From the NCBI GenBank assembly GCA_964368645.1, contig CAYJBY010000001.1, positions 124,001 through 188,000 of the forward strand: a DNA stretch of 64,000 nucleotides, read 5' to 3'. A model generated the notes under the pieces. That model did no database searches, was not told the origin of the DNA, and saw nothing but the letters and a program-made list of their open reading frames with translations. A program made the position numbers and the translations under genes. This DNA is from JAEDHM01 sp964368645 (GTDB lineage: Bacteria; Bacillota; Clostridia; Christensenellales; CAG-1252). Position 1 is the stretch's first letter. Every line of letters starts with the position of its first letter. Below are positions 24,813 to 33,483 of this stretch, in pieces.

Positions 24813-26078
24813 CTATTTCGCCGCCGCAAGAGCCTTTTTCCCGATATCCTTGCGGAAGTAACCGTTTTCAAACTCTATTTTCGCCGCGTTCTCATACGCC
24901 CGTTCAATCGCCGAGGGCAGGGTGTCGGCAAGGGCGGTCACACCGAGAACCCGTCCGCCTGCGCTTACCAAGCCCTTATCCGTCAGCCTTGCGCCTGCAA
25001 CGTACAGCTCCGCGTCAAATCCCTGCTTAACCCTAATCGGATAACCGTTTTCATAGCTTACTGGGTAGCCCTTAGAGGCGACCACCACACAGCAGGAAGC
25101 GGCTTTTTTGAACCTGACAGCCGCAGGGTTAAGAGTGCCGTCAGCCACTTGAAGCATTATTTCCATAAGGTCGGTTTCCAGTAAGGGGAGAACGGCTTGC
25201 GTTTCGGGATCGCCGAAACGGCAGTTGTATTCTATAACGTAAGGTCCCTTGTCGGTAAGCATCAAGCCGAAGTACAAACACCCTTTAAAGGGGCGCCCCT
25301 CGGCGTTCATCGCCCTAACCGTGGGCATAAAAATCTCCTTATAGCACCGTTCTGCGATTTCCGAGGTGTAATACGGATTGGGAGCAACCGCGCCCATACC
25401 GCCCGTATTCAGTCCAAGGTCGCCGTCAAGCGCACGCTTGTGATCCATAGAGGATACCATAGGAACCAGCGTTTTGCCGTCGGTAAAGGACAGTACGCTG
25501 ACCTCGACTCCCTGCAAAAATTCCTCGATTACCACACGCGCACCGCTTTTGCCGAAAAGCTTGCCGCTTAGCATATCCTCAACGGCGTCCTTGGCTTCCT
25601 GCAAGGAAGAGGCGATAATCACGCCCTTACCGAGAGCCAAGCCGTCCGCTTTTATCACCACGGGGAGAGCGTGGGTTTCCAGATAGGCAAAAGCCTTATC
25701 CTTATCCTCGAATACGGCGTACTCCGCGGTTGGAATCCCGTACTTTCTCATTAGGTTTTTGGCAAAAGCCTTACTGCTTTCGATAACGGCGGCTTTTTTA
25801 TCGGGCCCGAAGCAGGGAATCCCTAGCTTGTTTAACTCGTCCACCGCTCCGAGAGCGAGAGGATCATCGGGGGCAACCACCGCGAAATCTATCGGATTTT
25901 GCTTGACAAAATTAATTATACCCTCAATATCCTTAGCCTTAATGTCCACACATTCCGCGTCGGAAGCTATACCGCCGTTGCCGGGCAAGGCAAAAATCTT
26001 TTCAACAAGGGGGCTTTGCTTTAGCTTTTTGATAATGGCGTGTTCCCTTCCTCCGCCGCCTATAACCATAATTTTCAT
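24813..26078 (-). CDS. purD: Phosphoribosylamine-glycine ligase
   Basis: A 421-aa ATP-grasp enzyme joining glycine to phosphoribosylamine to give GAR. It opens with MKIMVIGGGGREHAI, has the ATP-grasp strands VVIKADGLALGKGV and RVVIEEFLQGVEVSVLSF, LNTGGMGAVAPNPYY, and the metal-binding EYNCRFGDPETQAVLPLL. Length is typical. GGAGGA lies just before the ATG. The purine operon continues on both sides. Confidence 0.96.
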   Translation of the reverse strand: MKIMVIGGGGREHAIIKKLKQSPLVEKIFALPGNGGIASDAECVDIKAKDIEGIINFVKQNPIDFAVVAPDDPLALGAVDELNKLGIPCFGPDKKAAVIESSKAFAKNLMRKYGIPTAEYAVFEDKDKAFAYLETHALPVVIKADGLALGKGVIIASSLQEAKDAVEDMLSGKLFGKSGARVVIEEFLQGVEVSVLSFTDGKTLVPMVSSMDHKRALDGDLGLNTGGMGAVAPNPYYTSEIAERCYKEIFMPTVRAMNAEGRPFKGCLYFGLMLTDKGPYVIEYNCRFGDPETQAVLPLLETDLMEIMLQVADGTLNPAAVRFKKAASCCVVVASKGYPVSYENGYPIRVKQGFDAELYVAGARLTDKGLVSAGGRVLGVTALADTLPSAIERAYENAAKIEFENGYFRKDIGKKALAAAK

Positions 26079-26129
26079 AGCGTCCTCCGATATTTTTTCG
26101 TTTTGAGGTTACTTGTCGGCAACCTTATT

Positions 26130-26440
26130 GCCGTGTTAGCTGTTTTGCGTTTCGTGCTTAATAGCCGCGTTGCAATTCTAATCCGCGTTCCTTGTTCGGT
26201 AGTCTTAACCGCTTTGCGCTTAATAGCCGCGTTCCTTGTTCGGTAGTCTAACCGTTGTGTGCTTTGTATCTTATATCCGCGTTCCTTACTTTTAGTGGTG
26301 GAACAAGCGCATATCGTAGTCAAGTCGTGCGCGTTATCTGTTATAACCGCGATTTGTTCCGCAAATTCCGATGTTTTTCTATTTTTAGCAATGCGTTTTT
26401 CTCGTTGTTTCTTACTTTTAGTGGTGGAACAGGCGCATAC
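26130..26440. repeat. Spacer with a duplicated purH tail and further direct repeats
   Basis: A 29-bp word covering the last codons and stop of purH (MRLFHH-stop, about 26410-26438) recurs with one mismatch at about 26287-26315, in the same orientation, in the spacer downstream of purH. Next to it the word GCCGCGTTCCTTGTTCGGTAGTC is repeated (about 26178-26205 and 26226-26250). The spacer thus carries copies of the neighbouring gene end. No gene is present in 26079-26417. Confidence 0.8.
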
Positions 26441-27602
26441 CCGTAAAGCACATAACCATACCGTACTTATCGGCAACCGCGATAACGTCGTCGTCACGCT
26501 TAGAGCCCCCGGGCTCGGCAATGTAGCTTACTCCGCTCTTTGCCGCTCTTTCCACGTTGTCGCCGAAGGGGAAGAACGCGTCACTACCCAAGGCTACTCC
26601 GCTAACGGTGGCAAGATACGCCTTTTTTTCCGCAAGGGTAAAGGGTTCGGGCTTAACCGTAAAGTATTTCTGCCACTCGCCGTCTTTTAGAATTTCCTCG
26701 TAGTCTTCGGATAAATATATATCTATAAGGTTGTTTTTGTCAGGTCTTCCCACGGTATCGGCAAAGCAGAGGGATAAGGTCTTATCCGCCTGTCTTAAAT
26801 GCCACAAATCGGCTTTTTGACCTGCTAATCTGGTGCAATGGATACGGGATTGCTGTCCTGCGCCCACGCCTATTGCCTGTCCGTCCTTGGCATAGCAAAC
26901 CGAGTTGGATTGGGTGTACTTAAGGGTAATCAACGCCACGATAAGGTCGGTTTTCGCGCTGTCGGGCAGGTCCTTGTTCGCAGTTACCGCGTTATTCAAA
27001 AGCTCCGCGTCGATTTTGAAATTATTGCGGTTTTGGGTAAAGGTAACGCCGAAAACCTGCTTGGTTTCAGTTTCCGCAGGCTGATAGGCAGGGTTGATTT
27101 TCACCACGTTATAGGTACCCTTGCGCTTTGCCTTAAGTATCTCAAGAGCCTCGCCGTCATAGTCGGGAGCGATAATACCGTCGCTTACCTCTCTGGCAAC
27201 GATTTTCGCGGTGGTTACGTCACATTTGTCGGATAAGGCTATCCAGTCGCCGAAGGAACTCATACGGTCGGTGCCTCGCGCTCTTGCATAAGCGCAGGCG
27301 ATGGGGGAGTCGTCCAAGCCCTCTATATCGTCCACAAAACAGGCCTTTTTCAGCTTGGCGTCCATCACCTTACCCACTGCCGCAGAGGTGGGGCTAACGT
27401 GCTTAAAGCTCGCCGCGGAGGGCAAGCCCGTGGCTTCTTTCAGTTCCTTAACCAACTGCCAGCTGTTAAAGGCGTCCAAAAAGTTGATATACCCGGGACG
27501 TCCCGACAATATTTCGATAGGCAGGTCACTGCCGTCGTTCATATAAATTTTCGCGTTGGCTTGATTGGGGTTGCAGCCGTATTTAAGGTTAAATTCTTTC
27601 AT
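26418..27602 (-). CDS. purH: Stand-alone AICAR transformylase (PurH C-terminal domain type)
   Basis: A 394-aa cytoplasmic enzyme that transfers the formyl group of 10-formyl-THF to AICAR, giving FAICAR. It starts directly with NLKYGCNPNQANAKIY, the entry of the transformylase domain, and shows SFKHVSPTSAAVG, ARARGTDRMSSFGDW, QSNSVCYAKDGQAIGVGAGQQSR and SDAFFPFGDNVERAA, while the N-terminal IMP cyclohydrolase domain of ordinary PurH is absent. The missing step is probably provided by the PurO-like gene upstream in the same operon. GGAGAG precedes the ATG. Confidence 0.92.
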   Translation of the reverse strand: MKEFNLKYGCNPNQANAKIYMNDGSDLPIEILSGRPGYINFLDAFNSWQLVKELKEATGLPSAASFKHVSPTSAAVGKVMDAKLKKACFVDDIEGLDDSPIACAYARARGTDRMSSFGDWIALSDKCDVTTAKIVAREVSDGIIAPDYDGEALEILKAKRKGTYNVVKINPAYQPAETETKQVFGVTFTQNRNNFKIDAELLNNAVTANKDLPDSAKTDLIVALITLKYTQSNSVCYAKDGQAIGVGAGQQSRIHCTRLAGQKADLWHLRQADKTLSLCFADTVGRPDKNNLIDIYLSEDYEEILKDGEWQKYFTVKPEPFTLAEKKAYLATVSGVALGSDAFFPFGDNVERAAKSGVSYIAEPGGSKRDDDVIAVADKYGMVMCFTGMRLFHH

Positions 27603-27888
27603 TTTTCTCTCCGTGTTACGTTACGCGGTTAATCCGCTCGTTTGCGCTATGCGCCTTTAATTCTCAATAATCCTGCGTTATCCGATATTTTTCGATTTCA
27701 CAACCGTTTTTCGGTTCTTATTGCTTTATTTCATTTCCGCTGAAACTTGTTGTTAAGCGGTATCGTACCGCCGTCCGTATTATCGATAATCGTACCGACG
27801 TTTGCAATATAGGTTTTTTTACACGTTGTTTGCAATATCGTTAGAGTTATCCGATATTTTTGCAGTTATATCTGCGGTTTCGGTACGC
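27603..27888. other. Repeat-poor AT-rich spacer between purO and purH
   Basis: About 285 bp without a supported gene. TTATCCGATATTTTT appears twice (about 27678 and 27848) and TTTGCAATAT twice (about 27801 and 27829). No promoter or riboswitch is recognised. Confidence 0.5.
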
Positions 27889-28605
27889 TTAGGCGTTGAC
27901 GTTATACAGCTTAAACTGCTCTTCCTTGGTCGTCAGATTGACAAAGCAGGTATATAGGCTGACCTTGTAATCGGGATTGAGGTTATTCCAAATTTCCTCG
28001 GAAAACTCTTGAAAATCCTCGGGTATATACACTCTTTCGGGCTCTCCCGTAAAGGTGGGTATCGGGTTGCCGTTGCATACGTAGGTGTGGATAAAATGAC
28101 CTAAGCCGTTGACAGGGGTATAGCCGAAGCCGTATCTGTTGCAGGCAGAGCCGTAGGGATCGGCGCTTTTGAGTATGCTTTCTCTGTAGCAAAAGCCTTT
28201 TTCAAAGTCCAACACGCCGCTTATTCTTGGGGTATAATTAGGCTCGTCAGGCTCGAAACAGCGGCTTTCCAACGCCTCGTCAAAGCTCAAACCCTTTTCA
28301 AAACCCTCGAAAACCGTGTCGGTCTGGTCGCCGTTGGTGACGATAATTTTATCCTTATATTTTCTTATCGGCGAATAGATAATCAGACTTGGGTCCTTAA
28401 CCTTAGTAGGGTCGTAAGGATAGATAATAATACCCTCCTCGGTCTTGCTGAACACGCGGTTCTTACTGTTTTCGCTTCTTCCCATTATGAAATACGCAAA
28501 AGCGGCGTAACCGCCCTCCGCGCTCTTTCCGATAATAATTCCCCTGCCGGGGTACTCGTTGGCGGACAGTATTTCCGCCGAGCGTTTTACCTTATAAACG
28601 TCCAT
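27889..28605 (-). CDS. purO: IMP cyclohydrolase, PurO-like
   Basis: A 238-aa protein resembling the archaeal-type IMP cyclohydrolase family: an early YPGRGIIIGKSAEGGYAAFAYFIMGRSENSKNRVF block, the KDPSLIIYSPIRKY segment, and TNGDQTDTVFEGFEKGLSFDEAL. That family closes the ring of FAICAR to give IMP with a fold unrelated to PurH. Placement next to a PurH that lacks its cyclohydrolase domain strongly supports the assignment, which rests on remembered motifs rather than an alignment. AAGGAG precedes the ATG. Confidence 0.8.
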   Translation of the reverse strand: MDVYKVKRSAEILSANEYPGRGIIIGKSAEGGYAAFAYFIMGRSENSKNRVFSKTEEGIIIYPYDPTKVKDPSLIIYSPIRKYKDKIIVTNGDQTDTVFEGFEKGLSFDEALESRCFEPDEPNYTPRISGVLDFEKGFCYRESILKSADPYGSACNRYGFGYTPVNGLGHFIHTYVCNGNPIPTFTGEPERVYIPEDFQEFSEEIWNNLNPDYKVSLYTCFVNLTTKEEQFKLYNVNA

Positions 28606-28619
28606 ATTCAGCTCCTTTT

Positions 28620-28818
28620 CTGTAATCGTCTTGCCAGTCTTGCTTTAACCATTTTTCTATAACTGTCTTGCTTTGTCGCCTTTTTTACTATTTTTTCCTA
28701 TAATCGTTTTTCGCTTTCCGTCTTGCTTGTCTTACTTTGTTCGTCTTGCTTTAACCGTTTTTCTATAACTGTCTTGCTTGTCGATATTTAATCGTCTTGT
28801 TCTAATCTTCTTGCTTGT
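28620..28818. repeat. Degenerate tandem array between purN and purO
   Basis: Units built on GTCTTGCTTTAACCGTTTTT followed by CTATAACTGTCTTGCTTGTC recur about every 40 bp or in parts across the spacer. No coding frame is supported. It lies within the purine transcription unit. Confidence 0.75.
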
Positions 28819-29433
28819 CTATAATCTTTTTTCTAAAATCTTTTTGGCTACGGACTCCACGGCCTCGGGCAGTATAATCCATTCCGCCTCTTCCATAACC
28901 CGTCTTTGCAGTATCTGCGGCGTATCGTCAGGGTGAACCGCCACTTCTTTTTGAAAAATGATTTCACCGCCGTCCGGCACCTCGTTCACGTAATGCACGG
29001 TGGCACCCGTGACCGTCTCCTTTGCCGCTAATACCGCCTCGTGAACCCTCAAGCCGTAGTAACCCTTGCCGCAAAACTTGGGAATAAGGGCAGGGTGTAC
29101 GTTGATTATTCTGTTAGGATACAGAGCAGTAAAATCACCGCTTAGGATACTAAGGAAGCCCGCAAGCACAATCAGTTCCGCACCGACCGCCTTAAGCTCG
29201 GCGTTCAGCGCGTCCTCGTAGGCCGCTTGGTCGGCAAAGCTTTTGCGAGCAATCACCGCCGTCCTTATGCCGGCGTTCTCCGCTCTTGTCAGCGCGTAGG
29301 CGTTTTCGTTGCCTGAAATCACCTCGCACAGCACGGCGGAGCTGATGACTCCGCTTTTCACCGCGTCGATAATCGCCTGCAAATTGGTGCCGCCGCCCGA
29401 CACAAAAACCGCAACTCTTACCTTGTCCGTCAC
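28819..29433 (-). CDS. purN: Phosphoribosylglycinamide formyltransferase
   Basis: A 204-aa enzyme that formylates GAR with 10-formyl-THF. It shows the N-terminal VAVFVSGGGTNLQAIIDA, the folate and catalytic stretch YPNRIINVHPALIPKFCGKGYYG with the conserved Asn/His, and the Asp in VPDGGEIIFQKEV. The start is GTG and overlaps the purM stop by four bases (GTGA), so translation is coupled. Length is normal. Confidence 0.95.
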   Translation of the reverse strand: MTDKVRVAVFVSGGGTNLQAIIDAVKSGVISSAVLCEVISGNENAYALTRAENAGIRTAVIARKSFADQAAYEDALNAELKAVGAELIVLAGFLSILSGDFTALYPNRIINVHPALIPKFCGKGYYGLRVHEAVLAAKETVTGATVHYVNEVPDGGEIIFQKEVAVHPDDTPQILQRRVMEEAEWIILPEAVESVAKKILEKRL

Positions 29434-30470
29434 CGCAGTATAACCCCCTCGTCGGAACTGACGGTTTGCCCCAAAAGGTAAGCGTTCACGCCCATTTCCT
29501 TAAGCAAGGTTATTGCCTTATCCGCGTCCTTTGCGTCCACAACCGCCGTCATACCCACGCCCATATTATAGGTGTTGTACATATCCCTTTCGGGTATGCC
29601 GCCCACTCTCGCTAAGGTCTTGAAAATCGGCAGTACTTTCACGTCCTGCTTGCAAATCTCCGCGCCGATACCCTTAGGCAGGCTACGGGGAATATTCTCA
29701 TAAAAACCGCCGCCTGTAACGTGCGCCGCCGACTTAACCGTAACCGTTTCAAACAGTTTCAGCATAGGCTTAACGTAAATCTCGGTGGGCGTAAGCAGGG
29801 TTTCGCCCAAGGGTGCGCCGTTAAGCTCCTCGTAACTCTTGCCGAGGTCGCAATTCTCCAAATCGAAAACCTTTCTCACCAGCGAAAAGCCGTTGCTGTG
29901 AACTCCCGACGAGGGGAGCGCGATAATAGCGTCGCCGGGCTTTATTGCGGTCTTGTCCAAAACCTTATCCCTATCCACGATACCTACCGAAAAGCCTGCA
30001 AGGTCGTATTCGTTTTCAGGGTAAAAGCCGGGCATTTCCGCCGTTTCTCCGCCGATTAAAGCGGAACCGGATTTAACACAGCCCTCGGCGACTCCCGCCA
30101 CGATGTCGGCGACTCTTTCGGGTACGTTCTTACCCACCGCCACGTAGTCTAGGAAGAACAGCGGTTTCGCGCCACAGCAAATCACGTCGTTGACGCACAT
30201 AGCCACGCAGTCGATACCCACCGTATCGTGCCGATTAAGCAAAAAAGCAAGCTTCAGCTTGGTGCCTACGCCGTCCGTGCCGCTGACCAAAACAGGCTTT
30301 TTGTACCCCGTCAAATCCAGAGAAAACAAGCCGCCGAAACCGCCGATATCGCCTAACGCGCCCTCGGTCAAGGTTTTCGCCACGTGCTTTTTCATAAGCT
30401 CCACAGCCTTGTAGCCTGCGGTTATATCCACGCCTGCGCTCTTGTAGCTCTCGCTAAAGGATTTTGCCAT
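29430..30470 (-). CDS. purM: Phosphoribosylformylglycinamidine cyclo-ligase
   Basis: A 346-aa ATP-dependent enzyme closing FGAM to AIR. The N-terminus SYKSAGVDITAGYKAVELMK, the glycine-rich LVSGTDGVGTKLKLAFLL, GAKPLFFLDYVAVGK and SALIGGETAEMPGFY are all present. Length is standard. AAGGAG lies 10 nt before the ATG. It is coupled to purN downstream. Confidence 0.96.
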   Translation of the reverse strand: MAKSFSESYKSAGVDITAGYKAVELMKKHVAKTLTEGALGDIGGFGGLFSLDLTGYKKPVLVSGTDGVGTKLKLAFLLNRHDTVGIDCVAMCVNDVICCGAKPLFFLDYVAVGKNVPERVADIVAGVAEGCVKSGSALIGGETAEMPGFYPENEYDLAGFSVGIVDRDKVLDKTAIKPGDAIIALPSSGVHSNGFSLVRKVFDLENCDLGKSYEELNGAPLGETLLTPTEIYVKPMLKLFETVTVKSAAHVTGGGFYENIPRSLPKGIGAEICKQDVKVLPIFKTLARVGGIPERDMYNTYNMGVGMTAVVDAKDADKAITLLKEMGVNAYLLGQTVSSDEGVILR

Positions 30471-30506
30471 AACTCGATATCTCCTTTGCCGTCCTTAACG
30501 GCGTTG

Positions 30507-31907
30507 TCAATTCTTGCCGTCCTCAGGGGTGGCGGTGGGGTACACGTTGTCAAAACAAGCCGTGCAGTAGCCGCCGCATTTTCTGTTTGAACCGCAGGCG
30601 ATTTGCTTCACGTTGGTAACGCTAAGGTAGCCAAGCGAGTCCACGCCGATAGCCTTTTCGATTTCGCTGTGGGTGTGGGTGCAGGCGATTAGAACGTCAC
30701 GGGAAGCTATATCGGTGCCGTAATAGCAGGGATTTTTGAAGGGGGGCGCGGATACTCTCATATGCACCTCGGTAGCCCCTGCGTCCCTAAGCAGCTTGAC
30801 GATACGCGCACTGGTGGTGCCGCGGACGATGCTGTCGTCGATTAAGACCACGCGCTTACCTCTTACCGTAGCGGAAACGGGATTGAGCTTTATGCGAACC
30901 AAGTCCTCTCTGAACTTCTGTCCGGGGGCGATAAAGGTTCTGCCGATATACTTATTTTTGATAAAGCCCAAGCCGTAGGGAATGCCCGACTGACGGGAGT
31001 AGCCTATTGCCGCGTCGATACCCGAATCGGGAACACCTATAACGATATCGGCTTGAACGGGGTGTTCAAGGGCGAGGAAAGCTCCTGCGCGAAGACGCGC
31101 CTCGTGAACGGAACAGCCGTCCACCACCGAGTCAGGTCTGGCAAAGTAAATGTACTCAAAAACGCAAAGGTTCTTTTCCGCCTTACCGCAATGCTCGGTA
31201 AAGCTCTTGACTCCCTCTGCGGTAAAAACGATGATTTCACCGGGGGCCACGTCGCGGACGAACTTGGCGTCCACCGCGTCCAAGGCGCAGGTTTCGGAGG
31301 CGATAACGTAACTGCCGTCCTCCTTAACGCCGTAGCATAAGGGGCGGAAGCCGTTAGGATCTCTAACGGCGACCAGCTTGTTATGAGTCATAAGGACGAG
31401 GGAATACGCACCCACCAGTCTGTCCATAACCCTGCCGATAGCCTCCTCGATGTTGTCGCAATTAAGTCTTTCCTTGGTAATGAGGTAGCTAAGCAGTTCC
31501 GCGTCGCTGACGCTGGTAAAAATCGCGCCGTTCAGCTCCTGCTCAAGTCTAAGTTCCTTGTAGTTGACTAAGCTTCCGTTGTGGGCTAAAGCCATACAGC
31601 CGTTATAATGATTGACCATCATAGGCTGTGCGTTGACCTTGCCGTCCGTACCTGCCGTACCGTAGCGGCAGTGACCGACCGCCATAGTGCCTTTGCCGAG
31701 GTACTCCATCGCGGCAGGGGTAAAAACGTCGTTGACTAACCCCACTTCCTTATAGCATTTCAAAACGCCGTTGTCGTTGACGGCGATACCTGCGCTCTCC
31801 TGACCTCTGTGCTGTAGGGCAAAAAGTCCGTAATAGGCAAGGTGCGCCACGCCGTTACGCAAGGGGCTGATAATTCCGAAAACTCCGCATTCTTCTTTCA
31901 GCTTCAT
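30507..31907 (-). CDS. purF: Amidophosphoribosyltransferase
   Basis: A 466-aa enzyme for the first committed purine step (PRPP plus glutamine to phosphoribosylamine). The short propeptide MKLKEE precedes the N-terminal nucleophile Cys7 (CGVFGI); the PRPP loop is VLIDDSIVRGTTSARIV. Cysteines in IACGSNRKCGGYCTACF and elsewhere fit the 4Fe-4S Bacillus-type enzyme, which is oxygen sensitive and AMP/GMP inhibited. The ATG lies one base after the purC stop, with GAGG inside purC, implying coupling. Confidence 0.96.
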   Translation of the reverse strand: MKLKEECGVFGIISPLRNGVAHLAYYGLFALQHRGQESAGIAVNDNGVLKCYKEVGLVNDVFTPAAMEYLGKGTMAVGHCRYGTAGTDGKVNAQPMMVNHYNGCMALAHNGSLVNYKELRLEQELNGAIFTSVSDAELLSYLITKERLNCDNIEEAIGRVMDRLVGAYSLVLMTHNKLVAVRDPNGFRPLCYGVKEDGSYVIASETCALDAVDAKFVRDVAPGEIIVFTAEGVKSFTEHCGKAEKNLCVFEYIYFARPDSVVDGCSVHEARLRAGAFLALEHPVQADIVIGVPDSGIDAAIGYSRQSGIPYGLGFIKNKYIGRTFIAPGQKFREDLVRIKLNPVSATVRGKRVVLIDDSIVRGTTSARIVKLLRDAGATEVHMRVSAPPFKNPCYYGTDIASRDVLIACTHTHSEIEKAIGVDSLGYLSVTNVKQIACGSNRKCGGYCTACFDNVYPTATPEDGKN

Positions 31908-31908
31908 T

Positions 31909-32595
31909 TTACGCCTCGAACTCGAAGAAGAGTTTGGAAAGAGTCATAGGCTCTACGTACTTGCCATCCTTATATACGCGCATATTGCCGCTGGCGATTT
32001 CGTCGATTAGGATAACCTTGTCGCCGCTGTAGCCGAACTCAAACTTAATATCATAAAGCTCCATACCGCGTTTTACCATCTCGTCGTTGACGACAGCGGT
32101 GATTTTTTGAGTCATAGCCTTAACGTCCTCGTACTGCTTGTCGCTCATTACGTTAAGGGCGATAAGACCGTCCTTGGTAACGAGGGGGTCGTCCTTGGCG
32201 TCATTTTTGAAGGTGGTTTCAACGTAAGAGGGGAGAATTGCGCCCTCTGCAACGTACTCCGAGTAACGGCGGTAAAAACTGCCTACCGCCCTTCGACGGC
32301 ACACAACCTCAAGTCCCTTGCCGAAAACCTTTGCAGGCAAAACTTCCATTGTGGTAGCGTTAAGGTCGGCGGATACGTAATGGGTAGCAACGCCGAGTTT
32401 TTTCAGCAGCTCAAAAAAGTACACACTCATACGGAGGTTAATATTACCTACTCCGGCGATAGAAAGCCCGACGGTATTGGCACCGGGATCGAAAACGCCG
32501 TCCGTACCCGTAACGTCGTCCTTGAACTTCAGCATATAATTGCCGTTATCTAAAGCGAACACGTCCTTAGTCTTGCCTTGATAAATCTTTTTCAT
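31909..32595 (-). CDS. purC: SAICAR synthase
   Basis: A 228-aa ATP-dependent ligase joining aspartate to CAIR. Starts MKKIYQGKTKDVFALDNGNYMLKFKDD, with the family segments VVCRRRAVGSFYRRY, DKQYEDVKAMTQ and KFEFGYSGDKVILIDEIASGNMR. GGAGG precedes the ATG. The purB product that would act next is not in the window. Confidence 0.95.
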   Translation of the reverse strand: MKKIYQGKTKDVFALDNGNYMLKFKDDVTGTDGVFDPGANTVGLSIAGVGNINLRMSVYFFELLKKLGVATHYVSADLNATTMEVLPAKVFGKGLEVVCRRRAVGSFYRRYSEYVAEGAILPSYVETTFKNDAKDDPLVTKDGLIALNVMSDKQYEDVKAMTQKITAVVNDEMVKRGMELYDIKFEFGYSGDKVILIDEIASGNMRVYKDGKYVEPMTLSKLFFEFEA

Positions 32596-32606
32596 AGTAA
32601 CCTCCG

Positions 32607-33101
32607 TTATTTATTAAATTTTGCCGCGGTTTCCGCGTCCTTTTTGAGTATTTTGTCACGGGCGGCAATCCGTTGTGCCGCCAATCTTTCTTTAAGCTCG
32701 CCGTCCGATAACGCGAGTATTTCGGCGGCTAAAATCGCGGCGTTTGCCGCACCGTCGATAGCAACGGTGGCAACAGGAATACCCGAGGGCATCTGCACCG
32801 TGGACAAGAGAGCGTCCAAGCCGTCCAAGGCAGAGGACTTAATAGGAACACCGATAACAGGCAGTAACGTGACGGCGGCAATAGCCCCTGCTAAGTGGGC
32901 GGCTTTGCCTGCCAAAGCGATTATCGCGCCGAAACCGTTTGCCTCCGCGGAAACAGAAAACGCCCTCGTTTCCTCGGGCGTTCTGTGTGCGGAAAATATA
33001 TGTACCTCGTAAGGCACGGCAAGCCCGTTGAGGGTACTCACCGCTTTTTCGGCAATCGGCATATCGCTTTCACTTCCCATAATAATGGCAACCTTTTTCA
33101 T
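32607..33101 (-). CDS. purE: N5-CAIR mutase / AIR carboxylase
   Basis: A 164-aa enzyme of the carboxylation step leading to CAIR, first gene of the purine operon. It shows VAIIMGSESDMPIAEKA, the catalytic-histidine segment VHIFSAHRTPEETRAF, and IALAGKAAHLAGAIAAVT in place of the usual AGGAAHLPG, plus MPSGIPVATVAIDGAANAA. No purK, which would make N5-CAIR, is in the operon, so it either uses CO2 directly (class II behaviour) or relies on a purK elsewhere. AAGGAGG precedes the ATG. Confidence 0.94.
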   Translation of the reverse strand: MKKVAIIMGSESDMPIAEKAVSTLNGLAVPYEVHIFSAHRTPEETRAFSVSAEANGFGAIIALAGKAAHLAGAIAAVTLLPVIGVPIKSSALDGLDALLSTVQMPSGIPVATVAIDGAANAAILAAEILALSDGELKERLAAQRIAARDKILKKDAETAAKFNK

Positions 33102-33117
33102 ACGACCTCCTTTTTCT

Positions 33118-33135
33118 CGGCGGATTAATCCGCCG
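33118..33135. promoter_or_regulatory. Perfect 18-bp palindrome before the purE ribosome binding site
   Basis: CGGCGGATTAATCCGCCG is self-complementary over its whole length and lies about 5 nt upstream of the AAAAAGGAGG before purE. In RNA it would form a hairpin adjoining the ribosome binding site; in DNA it could be an operator. Role unknown. Confidence 0.45.
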
Positions 33136-33263
33136 CGCTTATTGAGTCGGGCTTTTGCCCGTTGCTGTTAAAGGGTTACAGGAATTGCGGCTTTACAGTG
33201 CCGCAAACTGTCTTCGCAACCGCTTATACCGTCGTTCCTAGGATTTAACTTTGTCACAAAGGA

Positions 33264-33410
33264 CTGTCATTCTGAGGAACAACCACGTTACGACTCGGGG
33301 TTCCCCGCAAAAACACAACGTGTTATTGTGGGGTGGTTGTTCGGGGTTCCCCGCAAAAACACAACGTGTTATTGTGGGGTGGTTATAGAATCTCGCGTTT
33401 AGCGGCTATC
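33264..33410. repeat. Dispersed hairpin element with exact 44-bp tandem copy
   Basis: GTCATTCTGAGGAACAACCACG begins a dispersed element, followed by two identical 44-bp copies (33295-33338 and 33341-33384) of a hairpin running from TCGGGGTTCCCCGCAAAA to TTATTGTGGGGTGGTT. The arms CCCCGCAA...ACAC and GTGT...TTGTGGGG pair with minor mismatches. It ends with AGAATCTCGCG. The element lies between the ZTP riboswitch and purE. Confidence 0.85.
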
Positions 33411-33438
33411 TTCTTGTTCATTACCGCTTGTTTTAGGC

Positions 33439-33483
33439 GGTAAAAAACAAAAAGGGCAGAATTACCTTACGGTAAACCTGCCC
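33439..33483 (-). terminator. Riboswitch-controlled intrinsic terminator of the purine operon
   Basis: On the minus strand GGGCAG (33478-33483) pairs with CTGCCC (33454-33459), extended inside by TTACC/GGTAA, followed by TTTTTGTTTTTT (33442-33453). The 5' arm is part of the conserved GGGCA end of the ZTP aptamer, so ligand binding and termination should exclude each other. Confidence 0.85.

Noticed and set aside
26075..26521. 148-aa minus-strand frame with repeated CACSTTKSK segments
   Set aside because: The repeat in the frame is the duplicated purH tail read in another frame; it overlaps the true purH end.
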